Below, piece after piece: positions 1 through 13,600 of a stretch of DNA of 64,000 nucleotides. The notes under the pieces are model-generated. The model saw only the letters and a program-made list of their open reading frames with translations, was not told where the DNA came from and did no database searches. Numbering within the stretch: position 1 is the first letter of the stretch; the number at the start of each line of letters is the position of its first letter. The stretch is from Norana najaformis (Eukaryota; Annelida; Clitellata; Crassiclitellata; Hormogastridae): positions 28,983,087 to 29,047,086 of the forward strand of contig OZ029916.1 in NCBI GenBank assembly GCA_964023275.1, in the 5' to 3' direction. The position numbers and the translations under genes are program-made.

Positions 1-1382
1 TCTCTAGAGCTATCATAGCAGAAGCGCCGCTGAGCAACTTGTTCTGTGAGAGAAATCATGTAAGTTCATCATACCAGAACAACAGGATTTTATCGATTAT
101 GTAGACTATACACCGCATATTTACTAGTAGACCTATCAAAGAAAATCATTTCGCTGACGATATTCATAGTGCAATTTTCCAGGAGATATTCTGGTCAGAG
201 GATTTTCTGGAGTCATTCTGGACTATTTAATAGTTGTTTATAAATTGCCTTATGTGTGTCGGTAAATAATCTGATCATTTTAAACGTTAAGAGTACACAC
301 TGTAAAAGTCCTCTTCAGAAAAATCACAATGGAAACCAAACAACAATCAAGACAGATAAACTCTTAATTTCACGTGTAACTATAGACCCTTCTGAACTAA
401 TAATTTTTACATGAAGTTATAAGCTTAATCCAGTAAGTGGAAGTAACAATCACGATGAACCTCTACCCTCAAAGTTTTAATACGGAATTAGCAATAAACT
501 CAATTACGCTATTCCATGTACAAATTCATTTTGCCTTCACCTTATAAGTGTGTTAGGCCTGAAGTTTGCGTGTAATTAATGACCTACATCTAATTTCAGA
601 GACATTATTTAGACTTTGAAATCGCAAGAGACTTGCAATTCTAGATTGTCATAATAGCATTTTTATTTCTGCATCTCTAAATGCTATCGATATACAACTT
701 AACCTACTCTCAATTGACAATGCTTAGACATATGCAGGATACTCATTAACAGGCCTCACTAATCGTATGAAATTGCTTATCATAATTATGTAGAAGGATC
801 GCGATGGCTAAAGTTAGCTGGAAGCTTACATGTGCCGCAATAAAATTCGTATTATATCTAGGCAAATTCATTATGACATCGTTTAACGCCTATGAATCCA
901 AAAGCTATGCATTTTTGCATGGATAACAATATTTGTACCATGCCATAAGGAAAATGTAGACGCTAAAAATTTAGATATAGTGAAATTTATTTTGAATGTG
1001 TTCATTTTGCTTGTGAGTTTTTATACATGTAGGGACTTTTTCCGTCTAAACTTTTTGCTAGCTGTGATTGGTTCTTCTTGAAAGCTTATAATAATTTATA
1101 ACAGTTGAACAGTCTATTTATAGACCTGCGATGCACCATGACGTTTGCACGCAAGTCTTGAATCACCATTAGAAAGTTAGGCATCAGTATGATAAAATAA
1201 TTTCATGAAGGTAAGGCAAGGCGGCGCAAGGTCAAATAAGATAAGGGGAAGGCAAATAAGGTAAAGCAACTTAGAATAAGGTAAGTACTGGGGTCTGGGA
1301 AGTCGAAGATGGAGATGTGGAGGATAACTTCCATGTCGTTTTGTTTGCTGTTAATATGGATTGTGAATTGTGGATAGTGTAA

Positions 1383-1460
1383 CCAAATCGTAATTCCGAG
1401 ATTTCTACAGCGCCCAACGAAAGCCGAGCAGCGGGGACCAGCTTATTCACATTTAATCTC
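1383..1460 (-). mobile_element. LINE 3' tail fragment (CR1/L2-like), copy 1
   Basis: Begins 'cgtaattccgagatttc' followed by 'tacagcgc' and ends near 'agcttattcac'. The same block recurs near 2330, 13420, 25181, 27720 and 33805. In the longer copies it is the end of a reverse-transcriptase frame read from the minus strand, so this is a 5'-truncated retrotransposon end. The terminal (ATTACG)-type tail is typical of L2/CR1-like LINEs. Clade assignment is by eye. Confidence 0.55.
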
Positions 1461-2249
1461 TCTGCCTGTATCTTTTCGTTCTGTTAAGTCGCTTTTGGCA
1501 AATCAAGATTTACTGGATGGCCAACAGATGAGATAAAGGTGTCCATCGTAAAGAATTAAAATTGAGCTATTATGATATACAGATAAAAACAACATTGACT
1601 GGCAATCAAAAAGACAACCCAAAGAAATTGACAGTGATATTGTATTATTCACTCTGTTAAATATGAAGGGAATGCGAGGAACGTTAAGTAATCGCTGCAC
1701 ATGTTTCGATACGCGACTCCATAAAAACAATCCTCAGATCTCAAACTCATCAGAATATAAGGTATAGGCCTATGCAAACACTTAGGTGCAGGGCTGGATT
1801 AAAAAACTAAGGCATATGCATTAACTAAAAAAATATTTGATCACTCTATGTCTGAGCTGAATCGCATTTAACATTGCACAATGGAAGGTGGAAGTAAATG
1901 CATTGACTTACCTTTCGATTTTATATCAGATTCGTTTGCGTTTTGCCATGCACACCAAATTTGCTCAGCAGCGACCATCAGTTGATACCTTGAGAGTTGT
2001 TATAGTGGCGCTATAGAAGTTCAGATTAGTTTAGAAGCACCCCAAGTGAAGGCAAAACTGAAACAAGCAGAATATTGTGCAGCTAAATTAAAATCTTCGG
2101 CCAGAGGGCCAGAGGGCCATGGTATCGGCCACTAAATATGACGGATAGGCATAGATGTATGCATGGTGCCATATCGAGATCACAACTATTCTCCGTCTAC
2201 CACAAGATAGATGTTTGTTTTAAAATGATCCCATTCCCAAACATCACCC

Positions 2250-2415
2250 ACCCTAGCTGCTACGCTATCTCTCTGCCTGAATCTTTTATCTTGACTTGGA
2301 ACCGAACACCTTTGCCCATCGATTTTGTTTTGACTGAGCGTCTGTGAATAAGCTGGTCCCCGTGACGTGGCTTTCGTTGGGCGCTGTAGAAACCTCGGAA
2401 TTACGATTACGACGA
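2250..2415 (+). mobile_element. LINE 3' tail fragment (CR1/L2-like), copy 2
   Basis: Same repeat as at 1383 but in the opposite orientation. It runs from the 'ctctctgcctgaatc' stretch through 'cgattttgttttgactgag' to the terminal 'ggaattacgattacgac'. The short open frame inside (2138-2347) is repeat-derived and not a gene. Confidence 0.55.
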
Positions 2416-3889
2416 TAACAGTTGGAAAACTTACTTAACTGCGCAAAAGCGCAGAATGTAAATAATAGCGTAGTAGTAGTTGCATTAAAAGCGTAGTGAA
2501 AATAGGATAAAACTATTTGTCCTATTTAAGCCCATGTCGAGATGTATCTAATAGAGGTGAAGGATCTCCCTCGAAAATTCATTGGAAATGAACAAGATCC
2601 AGGTCATACGGTCACTATAGGTTTTGGGGGATTTTTTGTCATCATAAGGTGGTTCCTCAGCGAAGGCTCAGCTAAGGTATTTTATAGGAGTTTTCCGGCG
2701 TCAGTCACATTCATAAATATTTTTTGCAACACAGACTAGGTGAGCTCGGAAATATTGTTCGGTGTTTAGAGGGAAATATTAGACTACATCAAATTGTCAG
2801 CTAAATATTCGATATAATAATCCGTTTTATTGATTTTATTTAAAACTGCTTCTGCATTGATCAGCTGCTAAATAAATTACAATGTGAACTGTACAGCGAG
2901 AACTAAAATAATTTACGAGGAAAATCTAAAGATAAATCTAAGGCGATACATAGACAAATATTATGAAAAGACAGATCAGATATATGAGAAGAGATATATC
3001 GGAAGGAGATAGAGATAGATCGAGAGAGCGTTTTTCTGTCGTTTAGTGTCATCTTTGAGTTACTTCGAGGTTTTGATTGTACTGTGCTTGAGACAATTTC
3101 GTTAATTTGAAGAAAGAACAATTTTTAATCAAGACATTGTGTTGCTGGTTCTGCTTCTGGCAACGAATACTAGTCAGTCATTCTCCAGCATGCAACAGTA
3201 TATACATATGAAGTAATGGGCTCTGCTTAAGGGTTTGGTCACATCCAAAAGAATTCTGGGTTGCTTGGAGACACACCAAGTGCATCGCTATCAGACAGAT
3301 CAACAGCTGATACAAAACCGAAATTATTTTAAGCAGTGCGTAGCGGTTGGCCGAATTGAATTGTGCAATGAGATAAAGTATCCGTACAGTGTGAAGAAAG
3401 GCACTTGAACTGAGAAATTATTGCAAACTAACGTATTACTTATTATGCACATTTACAAGGCTATTAATTGTGAGCTTATTCCCAATATATTAGGCTGATT
3501 TGTGAAAGTCAATTAACTAATAAGATATTTTGCAGTTCCTCAGTTCAAATGCCTATTTCAATGTTGTTTTCAAATGATTTATCCCTTATAACGAGAGGTC
3601 GAGCCTTGCGGTTGGCTGTCCACGTGGGTGAAACAGCATTTTGGCGTTTGTTCAAGAGGCCGAGAACAATGGCATTCAAACACACTCAAATCACATATAC
3701 ACTGTGATTGAAAACGTGGCCCCTACAACTGTTGTTTATAGAACTACAAAATATTCGTAAATGTAAGGATATTCAAATGGATTTTAATCTTGACTGCAAC
3801 AGCTATTAATTCTTTAATCATGGACGGTCCCTGTTAAGTATGACGTCATTGTGACGTCATTTGTGAAACCGTCGAACTGCTGCCGAGCA

Positions 3890-4133
3890 AAACTCCTAAT
3901 TTCATACCTCCTAAACTTTGGCCTCAAACAGTCCAGACCTAAATCGTGTGGACTATAAAATCTGGGAAATAATGCAAGAAAAAGTCTTGCAAAACTTCGG
4001 AATGTCAATGACGTATCAGGCAGGCGTGGATGAATTGGAACAACGCATAATTGACACTGCAATCAGGCAGTGGCGGGTGCGCATTCCTGCCTCCATCAAA
4101 GCCAAAGGAAGACATTTTGAACACAAATTATAG
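3890..4133 (+). pseudogene. mariner/Tc1-type transposase C-terminal fragment
   Basis: The frame from about 3918 encodes NSPDLNRVDYKIW followed by a C-terminus ending QWRVRIPASIKAKGRHFEH. This matches the end of mariner/Tc1 superfamily DDE/D transposases, where an N-S-P-D-L-N-P-x-D-Y motif surrounds the last catalytic Asp and 'KAKGGHFEH'-like residues close the protein. Only about 70 residues remain. The Pro of NPxDY is Arg, and the frame upstream is shifted and carries a stop. No terminal inverted repeats were identified. It is a dead fragment, unrelated to the Ig cluster. Confidence 0.75.
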
Positions 4134-7100
4134 CTTAATCCATCAAACATAATAGTTAAATTGGTTGTTGTCCAAATTTGATTAAAAATTTAATTGTTAT
4201 TAATCTTGAATGCAAGGTATTATAAAGCTTTCCAGGGAGTCGCTTTTCCAATCACCATGTATTACTTAACTTGTTTGGCACTTCCGATAACTATTGACCA
4301 CATATGCACTCTAGCGAAGTAGCTTGCTACTTACGATACGCTTGAATCGCTGTTTTTACATATTGAAGCTACAGTAGTAATTACAGTCACAACAATTTTG
4401 ATAGCTGCCACAATTGCAATTCATGTTGCATTGATCATCTACTATATATTATTCAAAAGTGTTTTTGCATCATTTTATGTAAAATCACATTGACAAAAGT
4501 GATATAGGCCTATATGGTAAGAAATACAAGAAACAAAATGTTTCATACTCTTTGTCTTACTCTAGCGTCTGTCATAATGGATGCAAAACTGAACAGGGCT
4601 AACTCAGAGTATGTTTTTAATTAAGAAAATCACTGTCGTTTAAATGCAGATGTTTTCGTAAGACTTAGCAACAAAGCAACACTGCATCAGCAGGAAGTAA
4701 GTGAATTCACGATTGTAATTCGCGTTCCAATATCTAAATTATAAGTCAGATAATTTAAACATTGCACATACATACACAGCTAATCTCACTGTCGCGAAGT
4801 TCGTTTCTGGCCTACTTGAAATTCAAGCACAGAACTCCACTTGAGTTATTTACAGAAGATTATCTACAGTTCATATTTATATTGGCCCTTCCTTCAACTC
4901 AATGATATACAACGATCATAAAGTTCGATTCAAACGCAATTAAAACAGAAAATTCTCACGATACACAAGTCAAGAGCACAGTCCATAGGTCACAGCAGAT
5001 AGACGCGGCTTTCAGCGTGATTTCAGCTCCGTTTCTCTTTACCAGCAGAATGATCATTAAAAGAACTTGACTTAGTCCACAGTTCCACTCGAAACCAACC
5101 AACCAACCAGCCAACCAACCGCGTTATATATTTACAATAAACTTCTAAACAATACGCTGACATAAGCAGTGTTTCACATGCTATACCGAGTAAGCCTACA
5201 TACACAAATTGTCGTTAAATATTCAGTAGTAAATATTCAGATTTCTATACACAAAAGCCTCCATCCAACCGCTAGATAAATTCTGTCAATTGGAACTCCA
5301 ATTCGTGTTGTTTACAAAAGAATCATTCACGCTAGTTATCTGCACACACACACACACACATATATATATATAATATATCACACTTCAGCTTGACTAAGGC
5401 GAACCTTCCATCAAATTGTACACACACTAGATATATATATATATATATGCATATATATACACATACAACTAAAGCATAGTCTTCAACTAAGCACCCACGA
5501 ACATATAAGCTTATATACTCTGAATACATAAACAACTTCATACTCTCTCTATATATATACATATATCTTCACTTACGAAGACGAAGACTAAGCTACTCTA
5601 AACTCTTATCGGATTCTCAGACTCCCGTAGCTCCTCCAGTCCTTCCGTCCGACCGAATCCTTCTTCGAATTCCCCGAATTCTAGCTCCTGGTCCTTCTGA
5701 CCGAAGACTTTTTGGTTCGCTCTCTTCCTCAGCGACTTCAACTAGCGAATGACTTCTGACCTCCCAGACCATCCGACCCCAGTTCAACGTGTGCCTCAGC
5801 CACTCCTACATGAGCGCCCACCGGGTAGGTTTCCCGAGCACAAGGTTCGGTATCATCTTCTAGCGCATTTTTATGACACTCACATGTGATCAGTATATTA
5901 CTTCACACGATTATGACATCAAAAATCGGCTACACAATTCTTATTGACTGATAGCAATAAATCTTACTAGAAGTTTGATCGTGCCAAACTCAAGGCGTTG
6001 AATAATGATATGTTACTGTTGACAACTGATCAATATTGTACTTATCAGACTGCGATATGTGGTTGGCAACAAAAAGATGACGAGTAGGAACAAAATGTAT
6101 GGAGAAAATATATGAGGAGTGAGAGCTATCTGAAAAAATACAATAAGTGTTTCAGATATCTCATTCCGTACCATACAGTGACCTGCTGGCAAGGGAGACT
6201 CTTTAACATCAGTGTTCTACGAAGCTACCAGCGAGTTTCCCACATCACCCACAGAAAAAATTCTAGTAGCTGTGACGTACATCCGTACATCCATGACGTA
6301 CAGTAGTGCAGAAAAAATTATGGCAATATGTGCATTATTGGCATTGCATGGTAACACTTTCAGAGTAACCAGTTCATACACCAATGCAAAGAAATATAAA
6401 TGGTTATGCTGATTAGCAGGCCTATGAATAATGCGTGGTGTTCCTCATTTGTTTGTGATGATACACGCGAAAATATTGACCTCAATCTCTTCTTGCTACA
6501 TTTCTCAGCTTTGGGACTGGAACAATTCATCTGTAGCCGACCTCGCATAAAAAAGAACCACGGTGACTATTCATTATGAGCAGAGCTTCTGGAAAGGCGA
6601 AAGGGCCCAAAAATTATCACCTCACAAATTCGATTCGCCTCAGATCTTTAAGCCAGTCCATGGTTTTGCTGACTACTTGCAGGTATATTATCACAAAATA
6701 CGTAAGAGAACAGACTGACTTAGGCTGTTGATGTGTGTGTACATGTATTAATGTACTTGCGAAGGGTCTTTCAACAACCTTACAGCCGTGCTATGAGCAT
6801 GGCCGTTTAAACGTTTGAAGTCCGATGAGGTTCATTAACTGGAGATCATATCAGTTTGCGTAGGTCCATTTTCGACAATCATCAGTTGCTCATTGGTCTC
6901 ACTGCTAAAATTAAATGTGTACGTTTACCAAATTTACTTTTAGATTGAGTGTAAATCTTTAAAATCTCTTATTTCTTTATAAATTAGCACATTGATTCGA
7001 CAACTCTTAGATGCATATCTGAAGCGTATAGCAAATAACACGAATGCCAAATACTCCTCGTGCTTTAAAAAGTCATTCTACTGAAAATAAAGTAAAATTA

Positions 7101-7613
7101 TTTTCGTACAAATTTGTAATTGTTACATTAAAGTTATGCTTCCAGTTCAATGCTGAATTAATAATAATTTAATGCCAAATTCGAAATAGCAAGCCATAGT
7201 TTTCTCCTTATTTTAAAATTAATGTGTACTTGGTTGACTTGATGGGTGATTGTTACTGTGTTTGCCTTTAACCTCTATGAATGCAAATATAGTAGCCTTT
7301 CGTCTCGGAGTATCACTGACATCAACAATTAACCTTCGAGCTATATAAACAGTTATGGAAGGTTGGCCATTTCGATTCTTTTCTCGTGTACGCACCTCTG
7401 CCGAAAGTTCCTTCAACCCGGACCTTGTTTGAAAGTTGATAGAGGCGTTAATATGCTAAAGTTTGCCTTAACTTGCTTTAACCTTACCAGAAAACATTGT
7501 GCGTACTAAGTGCACATAAAGCGGTTGGCAATGGCTATGGCTGGTGACAGAAATGGATTTTTAGGTAAAATTCACATGTTAGACTAGCAACCATTTGAAC
7601 TTTATTAAGCAAG
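4134..7613. other. Non-coding region 3' of gene A
   Basis: No supported exon. Contains a (CA)n/(TA)n tract at 5342-5378, an (AT)n tract at about 5430-5464 and a pyrimidine-rich stretch at about 5590-5850 that I do not recognise. A further cytoplasmic exon of gene A could lie here if the membrane exon is spliced at 7624, but none was recognisable. Confidence 0.4.
5342..5464. repeat. (CA)n/(TA)n microsatellites
   Basis: Dinucleotide CA run passing into TA at 5342-5378, and a second AT run at about 5430-5464. Open frames across this region are low-complexity artefacts. Confidence 0.9.
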
Positions 7614-10600
7614 CTATACTGACCTCTTTCGATGACCTTTTATCCGACATTTCATCGTCAGAACAACTCCACATACAGCCACAATTATGCATAGTACTAC
7701 CCCTACTGTAACGCCTGTAATTAGCGCATCGTTCCGATCGTTGTCTGTTGCGGCATCTGAAGAGCCTGCTGTAACAGTTATACAAACAAATACAGGACAG
7801 GAATCATATCGTCTAAGTATCAAATAAAACAGTGGAAATAGTGAACATATGTGATCACATGCCAAGCCTGAAACTTTTATTGTATGACGCCGTGGATTTA
7901 TGTAAGTATGAGTGAAATAATAGACTAAGTATCTGAAAACGTAAAAAGTTTTCAAAGGCGCTGAAACATGGCAATGCAACAGCTCTAAACAGCTGCCATT
8001 TGAGATAAGCTGAGAATGTCTGGAGCATTTTATGATAAATAGGCTAATATATTAGTTATTACAATGAACTGGCAACTTGGAACAGCTGTTAAAATTTACT
8101 AATGCATGAGAAAACTCAAACATCACCATATACAATTTTCTTAAATGTGCGCTTAGAAATGGTTGCTATATGGTATGGAGGCCTAAACACACCTTGAGTC
8201 GTCAATTCCACAACAAGAGGTGTAACTGTGCAGGAATGGTCTCGCAGCATACACGTTGCTTGGCATCTGTATTGTCCACTTTTGTTTGTTGTTAACGTCT
8301 CACTGTTAATCACAACACTAGTGTCTTCGTGGATCCACTGGTAACTACACTGTTCGCTGCTGTTGGCTCTGCAGTCAACGGTTACTGTTTTGCGATGGTC
8401 CATAGTCACCGACTGAGAAGATCCAAAGGCATCTACAAAAGTTGGCAAAAGCACGCCTGTGATCCTTGCATAACTGAAGAAAATTTGGTTAGATTTCCCT
8501 TATCACAGATGAATTTACAGCCGTCTGACTTTAAGATTTGTTCACTGTGCCCATTAAAAAGATATTTTTATCTGAAAATATGTTAAAGACTAAGGCGTCG
8601 ACCGCTGGTTTTTAATAATTACGATAAAAGAAATTGTTTTGGGGCATAACGTAAAATCTAATTGAAATGTGCTTCCGGTGGCCTGCATTCCACATATGAA
8701 GGCATAATATACTCAACTGTTTCTGTGAATAGACTATAATTAGTTGCTAAAAATGTTGCATGTAGAAACAGATCCTACACGCTACATAAACTGACAACAT
8801 TTGAGATCTTACACATCGCTGTTGCGTTAACCATGGCCGAAATATGCGAGACAGATGTGCGACAGACTATTGGATGAGAATCATCAAGCGGCCATTTTGT
8901 TGTCAGCCACATACTATAAGTGACACTCTGCGGTAGTAGCTCTGTTACTTCCGAGGGGGACATTATAAGAACAGTGTCAAAGCACTCGATTTTTGGGGAG
9001 AGATTTCCGGTGAACCCAACCGTACAAGACACCTCAAAATCCTGCGATGTTCGTTCGTCGCAAAAACTAACAACATCTGTGTTGCATTGAGGATTTGAAT
9101 CTGAAAAGAGAAGTGAACAGAATATATAAAAATTCATTCAACTCTATTCTTATTTCAAGTGGCATAAATAAACCTGGAAAGTCAAGAGAGAGAGAGAGAC
9201 AGAGACAAAGAGGCAGAGACAGAGACAGAGAGACAGAGAAGCAAGAAAGGACACCTATTGTGCTATATATTGTTAATTCTATTATGTCCAAAAGTGGTTT
9301 TATGAATCGAAGTATTTTTTAATTTTATTTAATCTAACTTTCATTTTATTTTTCTTAGATAATTATTTTAACAACTGCCCCAACCATTTTATTGTATGCA
9401 GGTCACATTCGCTTGTCATGTTCTGATGAAGGTTACTTATTGACTTGCTAAATGACTCGTTGAATTGCTGACTGAGTGATTGACTGAGTAAATGACTGAG
9501 TGACTGAGTGACAGACTCGCTCGCTTGCTCTTTCACTTAGTAGTAAACTAAAGCATCAGAAGTGAAATTTTTCAGTAGAATTAGTGGCGTAATGGCTTAA
9601 TAACTTAAGGATAGCAAAAGAGGTCATACAAATATTTACTACTAGAAGATTGTCGGTTGTTAGATATGTCGATAATCTAACAAAATCTAATGACTTACTA
9701 TAGCGCCGTTATCATAATGCCCAATCATAACAACAACAATAATATAGCTATAATAATAATAATAACAACAACAAAGAATGTTAGCAAAATTTTTCAAGTG
9801 TAGAGAAGTTATGACCTTTCTTACTTGTCCCATTTTAAAAGTGTGGATCAACCACTAACCTTCATCCTGAAAACCCTCATGACGCTCTTGCATGTGAGTC
9901 AGTTCTTTTGTCCGTTTACTAAGTTATTTACTCAATCTGTTGATGAATGACTGGACTTTGAAGATTAAGAATGTGTTTGTTACAAACCAGTCGTTACCTA
10001 TTACAATTAATTCCGCTTCCGCTTGTTCTCCATGTCCCACCATGTCCATGCACCGGTAGTTGCCGGCGTCCTCTTTTCGGACCGATGGTATCACGAGGTT
10101 GTATCTGCCCGTAGCATTGTCCCTGTCCATTTGTAACCTCCGGCTGTAGGGTAGGACCAGAACGCCGCTGAAGAAGACGTAATGCCTGGACGTTGATCCC
10201 ACTGCGGCATGGTCCCAAAGGATGTAGAACAACTTAGTTGGACCCTCTGCCCGACCACAGCCTCGAGGTTGACTGGTTTCATCGTCAGTGATCCGTCTTT
10301 CAAAGAAAAAAGCTTGTACAATAACAGCAATATTATTGTTGATAATAATAACACTGGCCAACAGAAAAATTTTTTTTTCTTGTTGCCTTCGGTTTTAGAC
10401 CTGTTCTTGGGGTAATTTTGGGCGCTGATTCAGAAAATGTCATTGGATTGAGTGCATCAGGTCTAGTTTCTGAGATATCGTCGATTTTGTAAAGAAAACC
10501 CAGTCCACTCTTTAAACGATGTCTTTGGCAAAACTAAAATGTCATAATAAGCTTTATTTATGGCTAATTATAATTCTTGCTGATTTATATAATGCCTACA

Positions 10601-13600
10601 TCCTTATAATGTAAAATCAGCATATCTTGCCGCGTGCTGAGATATTGCTGATTCAACGAAATAACTATTCCGTAGCCTACAGCTTACTCAGCACTAAATT
10701 CATGGCCTCATTTAGAATTTATTTGTGCTTATACAGCGTTTCATGGTTTCGAACTATGTAAATAGATTATGCTGAAGTCAGCATTTATAGCCTATATAAA
10801 CCGCCTCCTGAAAGCTAGAGCAGCCGGAGTCATCTTAGGGCATATTAAGAGTTGGTCGCAAGAACAATCTGTGAATGTGAGCATTAAATAACTACATGTT
10901 CTTACTATTTTTTAGGTTAGTCATTTAATTCCTCTGATGCGAACATCCTTAAGGTTATGGCTACTTCCAGACGGAGCTGCATTAACCATCCAGACATATT
11001 CTGCTACATTTGTGGGGAATACACACTAAAAGCAAACAGGAAACCGATTTCTGAGTTTGTAAAAAGAGCATATGTAGGTTATTTTGGTGTCAAACTTGGA
11101 GATCAAGATAAGCAATGGGCTCCTCATACAGTATGCAAAACTTGTATTGAACAATTGCGCCACTGGACAATTGGAAAGAGAAGCTGCCTGAAATTTGATG
11201 TACCGATGGTTTGGAGGGAACAGATAAACCACTTCGACGACTGTTACTTTTGTGTGGTTAATATCATAGGCATCAATCGAAATAATCGTCACAAGTTGTC
11301 TTACCCTGATATACCTTCAGCCAGGAGACCTGTTCCGCATTCGGATATTGTACCAGTTCCACCTTTTCGCGAACTACCTCAGCTCTCAGACGATGAGACT
11401 TGCATGTCCAATATCGGACAAGATGACGAAAGTGAAGAAAGTGGGGGCAGTGACAGTGATTCCCAATCAACTTTACACAGTGAACGTTTTGACCAAAAAG
11501 AGTTGAGTGATCTGATCATACCATCAATGAATGAAATCGAATCGTGTGCCTGGTCTTCCTTTGTTCTTGTAACTAAAAATTTTCTTGGCAACAAGAAGGC
11601 AGACAATTATGCACAACTAGTAGAGGATATGCTTCTTCATTTCAACAAGCTTGGCTGCAACATGAGCATTAAAGTCCATTATCTCCACAGTCACTTAGAT
11701 CGCTTTCCAGAGAATCTTGGTGACTTCAGCGAAGAGCAAAGTGAAAGATTTCACCAAGACATCAAAACAATGGAAAATCGATATCAAGGAAGATGGGATG
11801 CACACATGATGGCAGACTATTGCTGGAATATTATGCGCGATTGTTCCGGCAGATGCCACACTCGGAAATCGTACAAAAGGAGCTTCTTCGGTGTCGAATG
11901 ACTTGAAATTTTTATAACAAACTTGTTCTGTTTGGTATCATATAAGTACAGTTTCAGGTACTACCATTTTCTTTTAAGTATTTGTATTATTATGTTTATT
12001 TAGTGTATCACATAATAAATTGAGCACTACATAATTATAGCTATAGCCTTATGTTTTATGGGCGAGCAGAGGCAAGGACTGGTATATGGCATAATGTTCT
12101 ATATCTCGAAAACTAGACCTGCTGGGAGAAAACTGGTGCCTTTTCTGGAATCAGCAGGTCAAATATACCCAGAAACAGTTCTAACATTTGAGGCAACAAA
12201 TTATGTGTTGGCCAGTGTAATAATTATTGATAATGAAAATATTTATAGTAATGGTGGTGCCAATGACGACGGCGAATGGTAGAGTTCTTGTTTCTGGTGG
12301 CGGTGGTGGCGGTGGTGGCGGCGATGGTGTTGCTCATAGTAGTAGTAGTGGTAGTAACGGTGATGGATGTCCCCTTATGACTATTCTGCAGATATCCACC
12401 ACACCATAAACAGGGCTCTCAACCAAATCAAGTTTGGAAAACATTTCTTCAGTTTAATATCAGGCAAATTTCTAGAATAAATGAATGCCCGTGGCATAAA
12501 ATTCGACTGAGACATTTTGCTGTTTAATCCTAAGCTGATAACAAAATAGTGGCAGTTGTTGCTCCAAAAAGCTATAGCATATTAAAAATTGAAATGCCTA
12601 AACAGATGTAGAATTTTTAAAATTTACGGCATATTAATTAGTTTATCGTTAATTGCAATCACTTCATACTTTGTATCGTATTTGCGGGGATAAGTTTACC
12701 TTATGAACTTCAGACAGTTAACCGGTAAATTTTCCAGTGTCATTACTGTCAGCTAAGATTAAAGTGAAAAACTACAACCTATAAAGGATACGTGTTAAAG
12801 TATTGTATTAATTTCTCTGGTAATAGAGCAGTGTCTGGGTGACCCACAGGACACTTCATCAACTTCTATGTCGATGTAATAATATGCAAAGATTCAAAAG
12901 TTCAAAAAGAGGTTAGGTCAAAACTGGAGGTCAGTCCATAGAGACAGTGGCATTATACGTAAGTAAGTAAGTAAGTAAGCTAGCATTTATAGCGCGCTTA
13001 AACAAAACTAGTCTTGCACTAAAGCGCGTAACATGAACTAAGTGCTGATTATACATGCTGATTATACAGTCCAATATGTATAAAATGGAAGAGGTTGCCA
13101 GAAGGACAAAAAAACTTTAAAGATTTAAAGAAATTATTTGATCACTTTATAACGCGGTGTAAGCGAATGCAACACTGGTGTAGCTCTATGCTGAAACTGT
13201 CAGAGGAAAATCCCAAGGAAGCAAATTTCCATGCAAATATTTTACTATGGCGGGGATTTTCTATGTCACTGCATATGGCGATCCTTAAAATTACGTACAT
13301 AGGCTTTATCTGCTTCGGTTCTCAAGTGAGTCAAGACATAGATAGAATTAGATGCTACTTTGCTGTTTGGACCTTTTCAACGGCATAATAAAAAATAAAA
13401 TAAGAAGCATCTAGATATCGTAATCGTAATTCCGAGATTTCGACAGTGCTCAACGAAAGCCATGTCACTGAGACCAGCTTATTCACAGGCGCTCAGTCAA
13501 AACAAAATCGATAGGCAAAAGGGTTCGGCTCCAGGTCAAGATCCAAAAGTCAGGCAGAGAGACAGCGTGGTAGCTATGGTGGGTGGTGTTTGGGATTGAA

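Larger units (their letters stand above)
1..3800. other. Non-coding region with repeat fragments
   Basis: No exon or gene could be supported here. Open frames are short, lack homologous neighbours and have no convincing splice-site context. The identifiable content is two copies of a LINE 3' tail, listed separately. The rest is AT-rich unique-looking sequence. Unrecognised exons of a gene extending left of the window cannot be excluded. Confidence 0.5.

Noticed and set aside
7219..7416. 65-codon minus-strand frame as a further gene A tail exon
   Set aside because: No acceptor in a fitting phase and no similarity to the gene B tail; gene A most simply stops at 7614.
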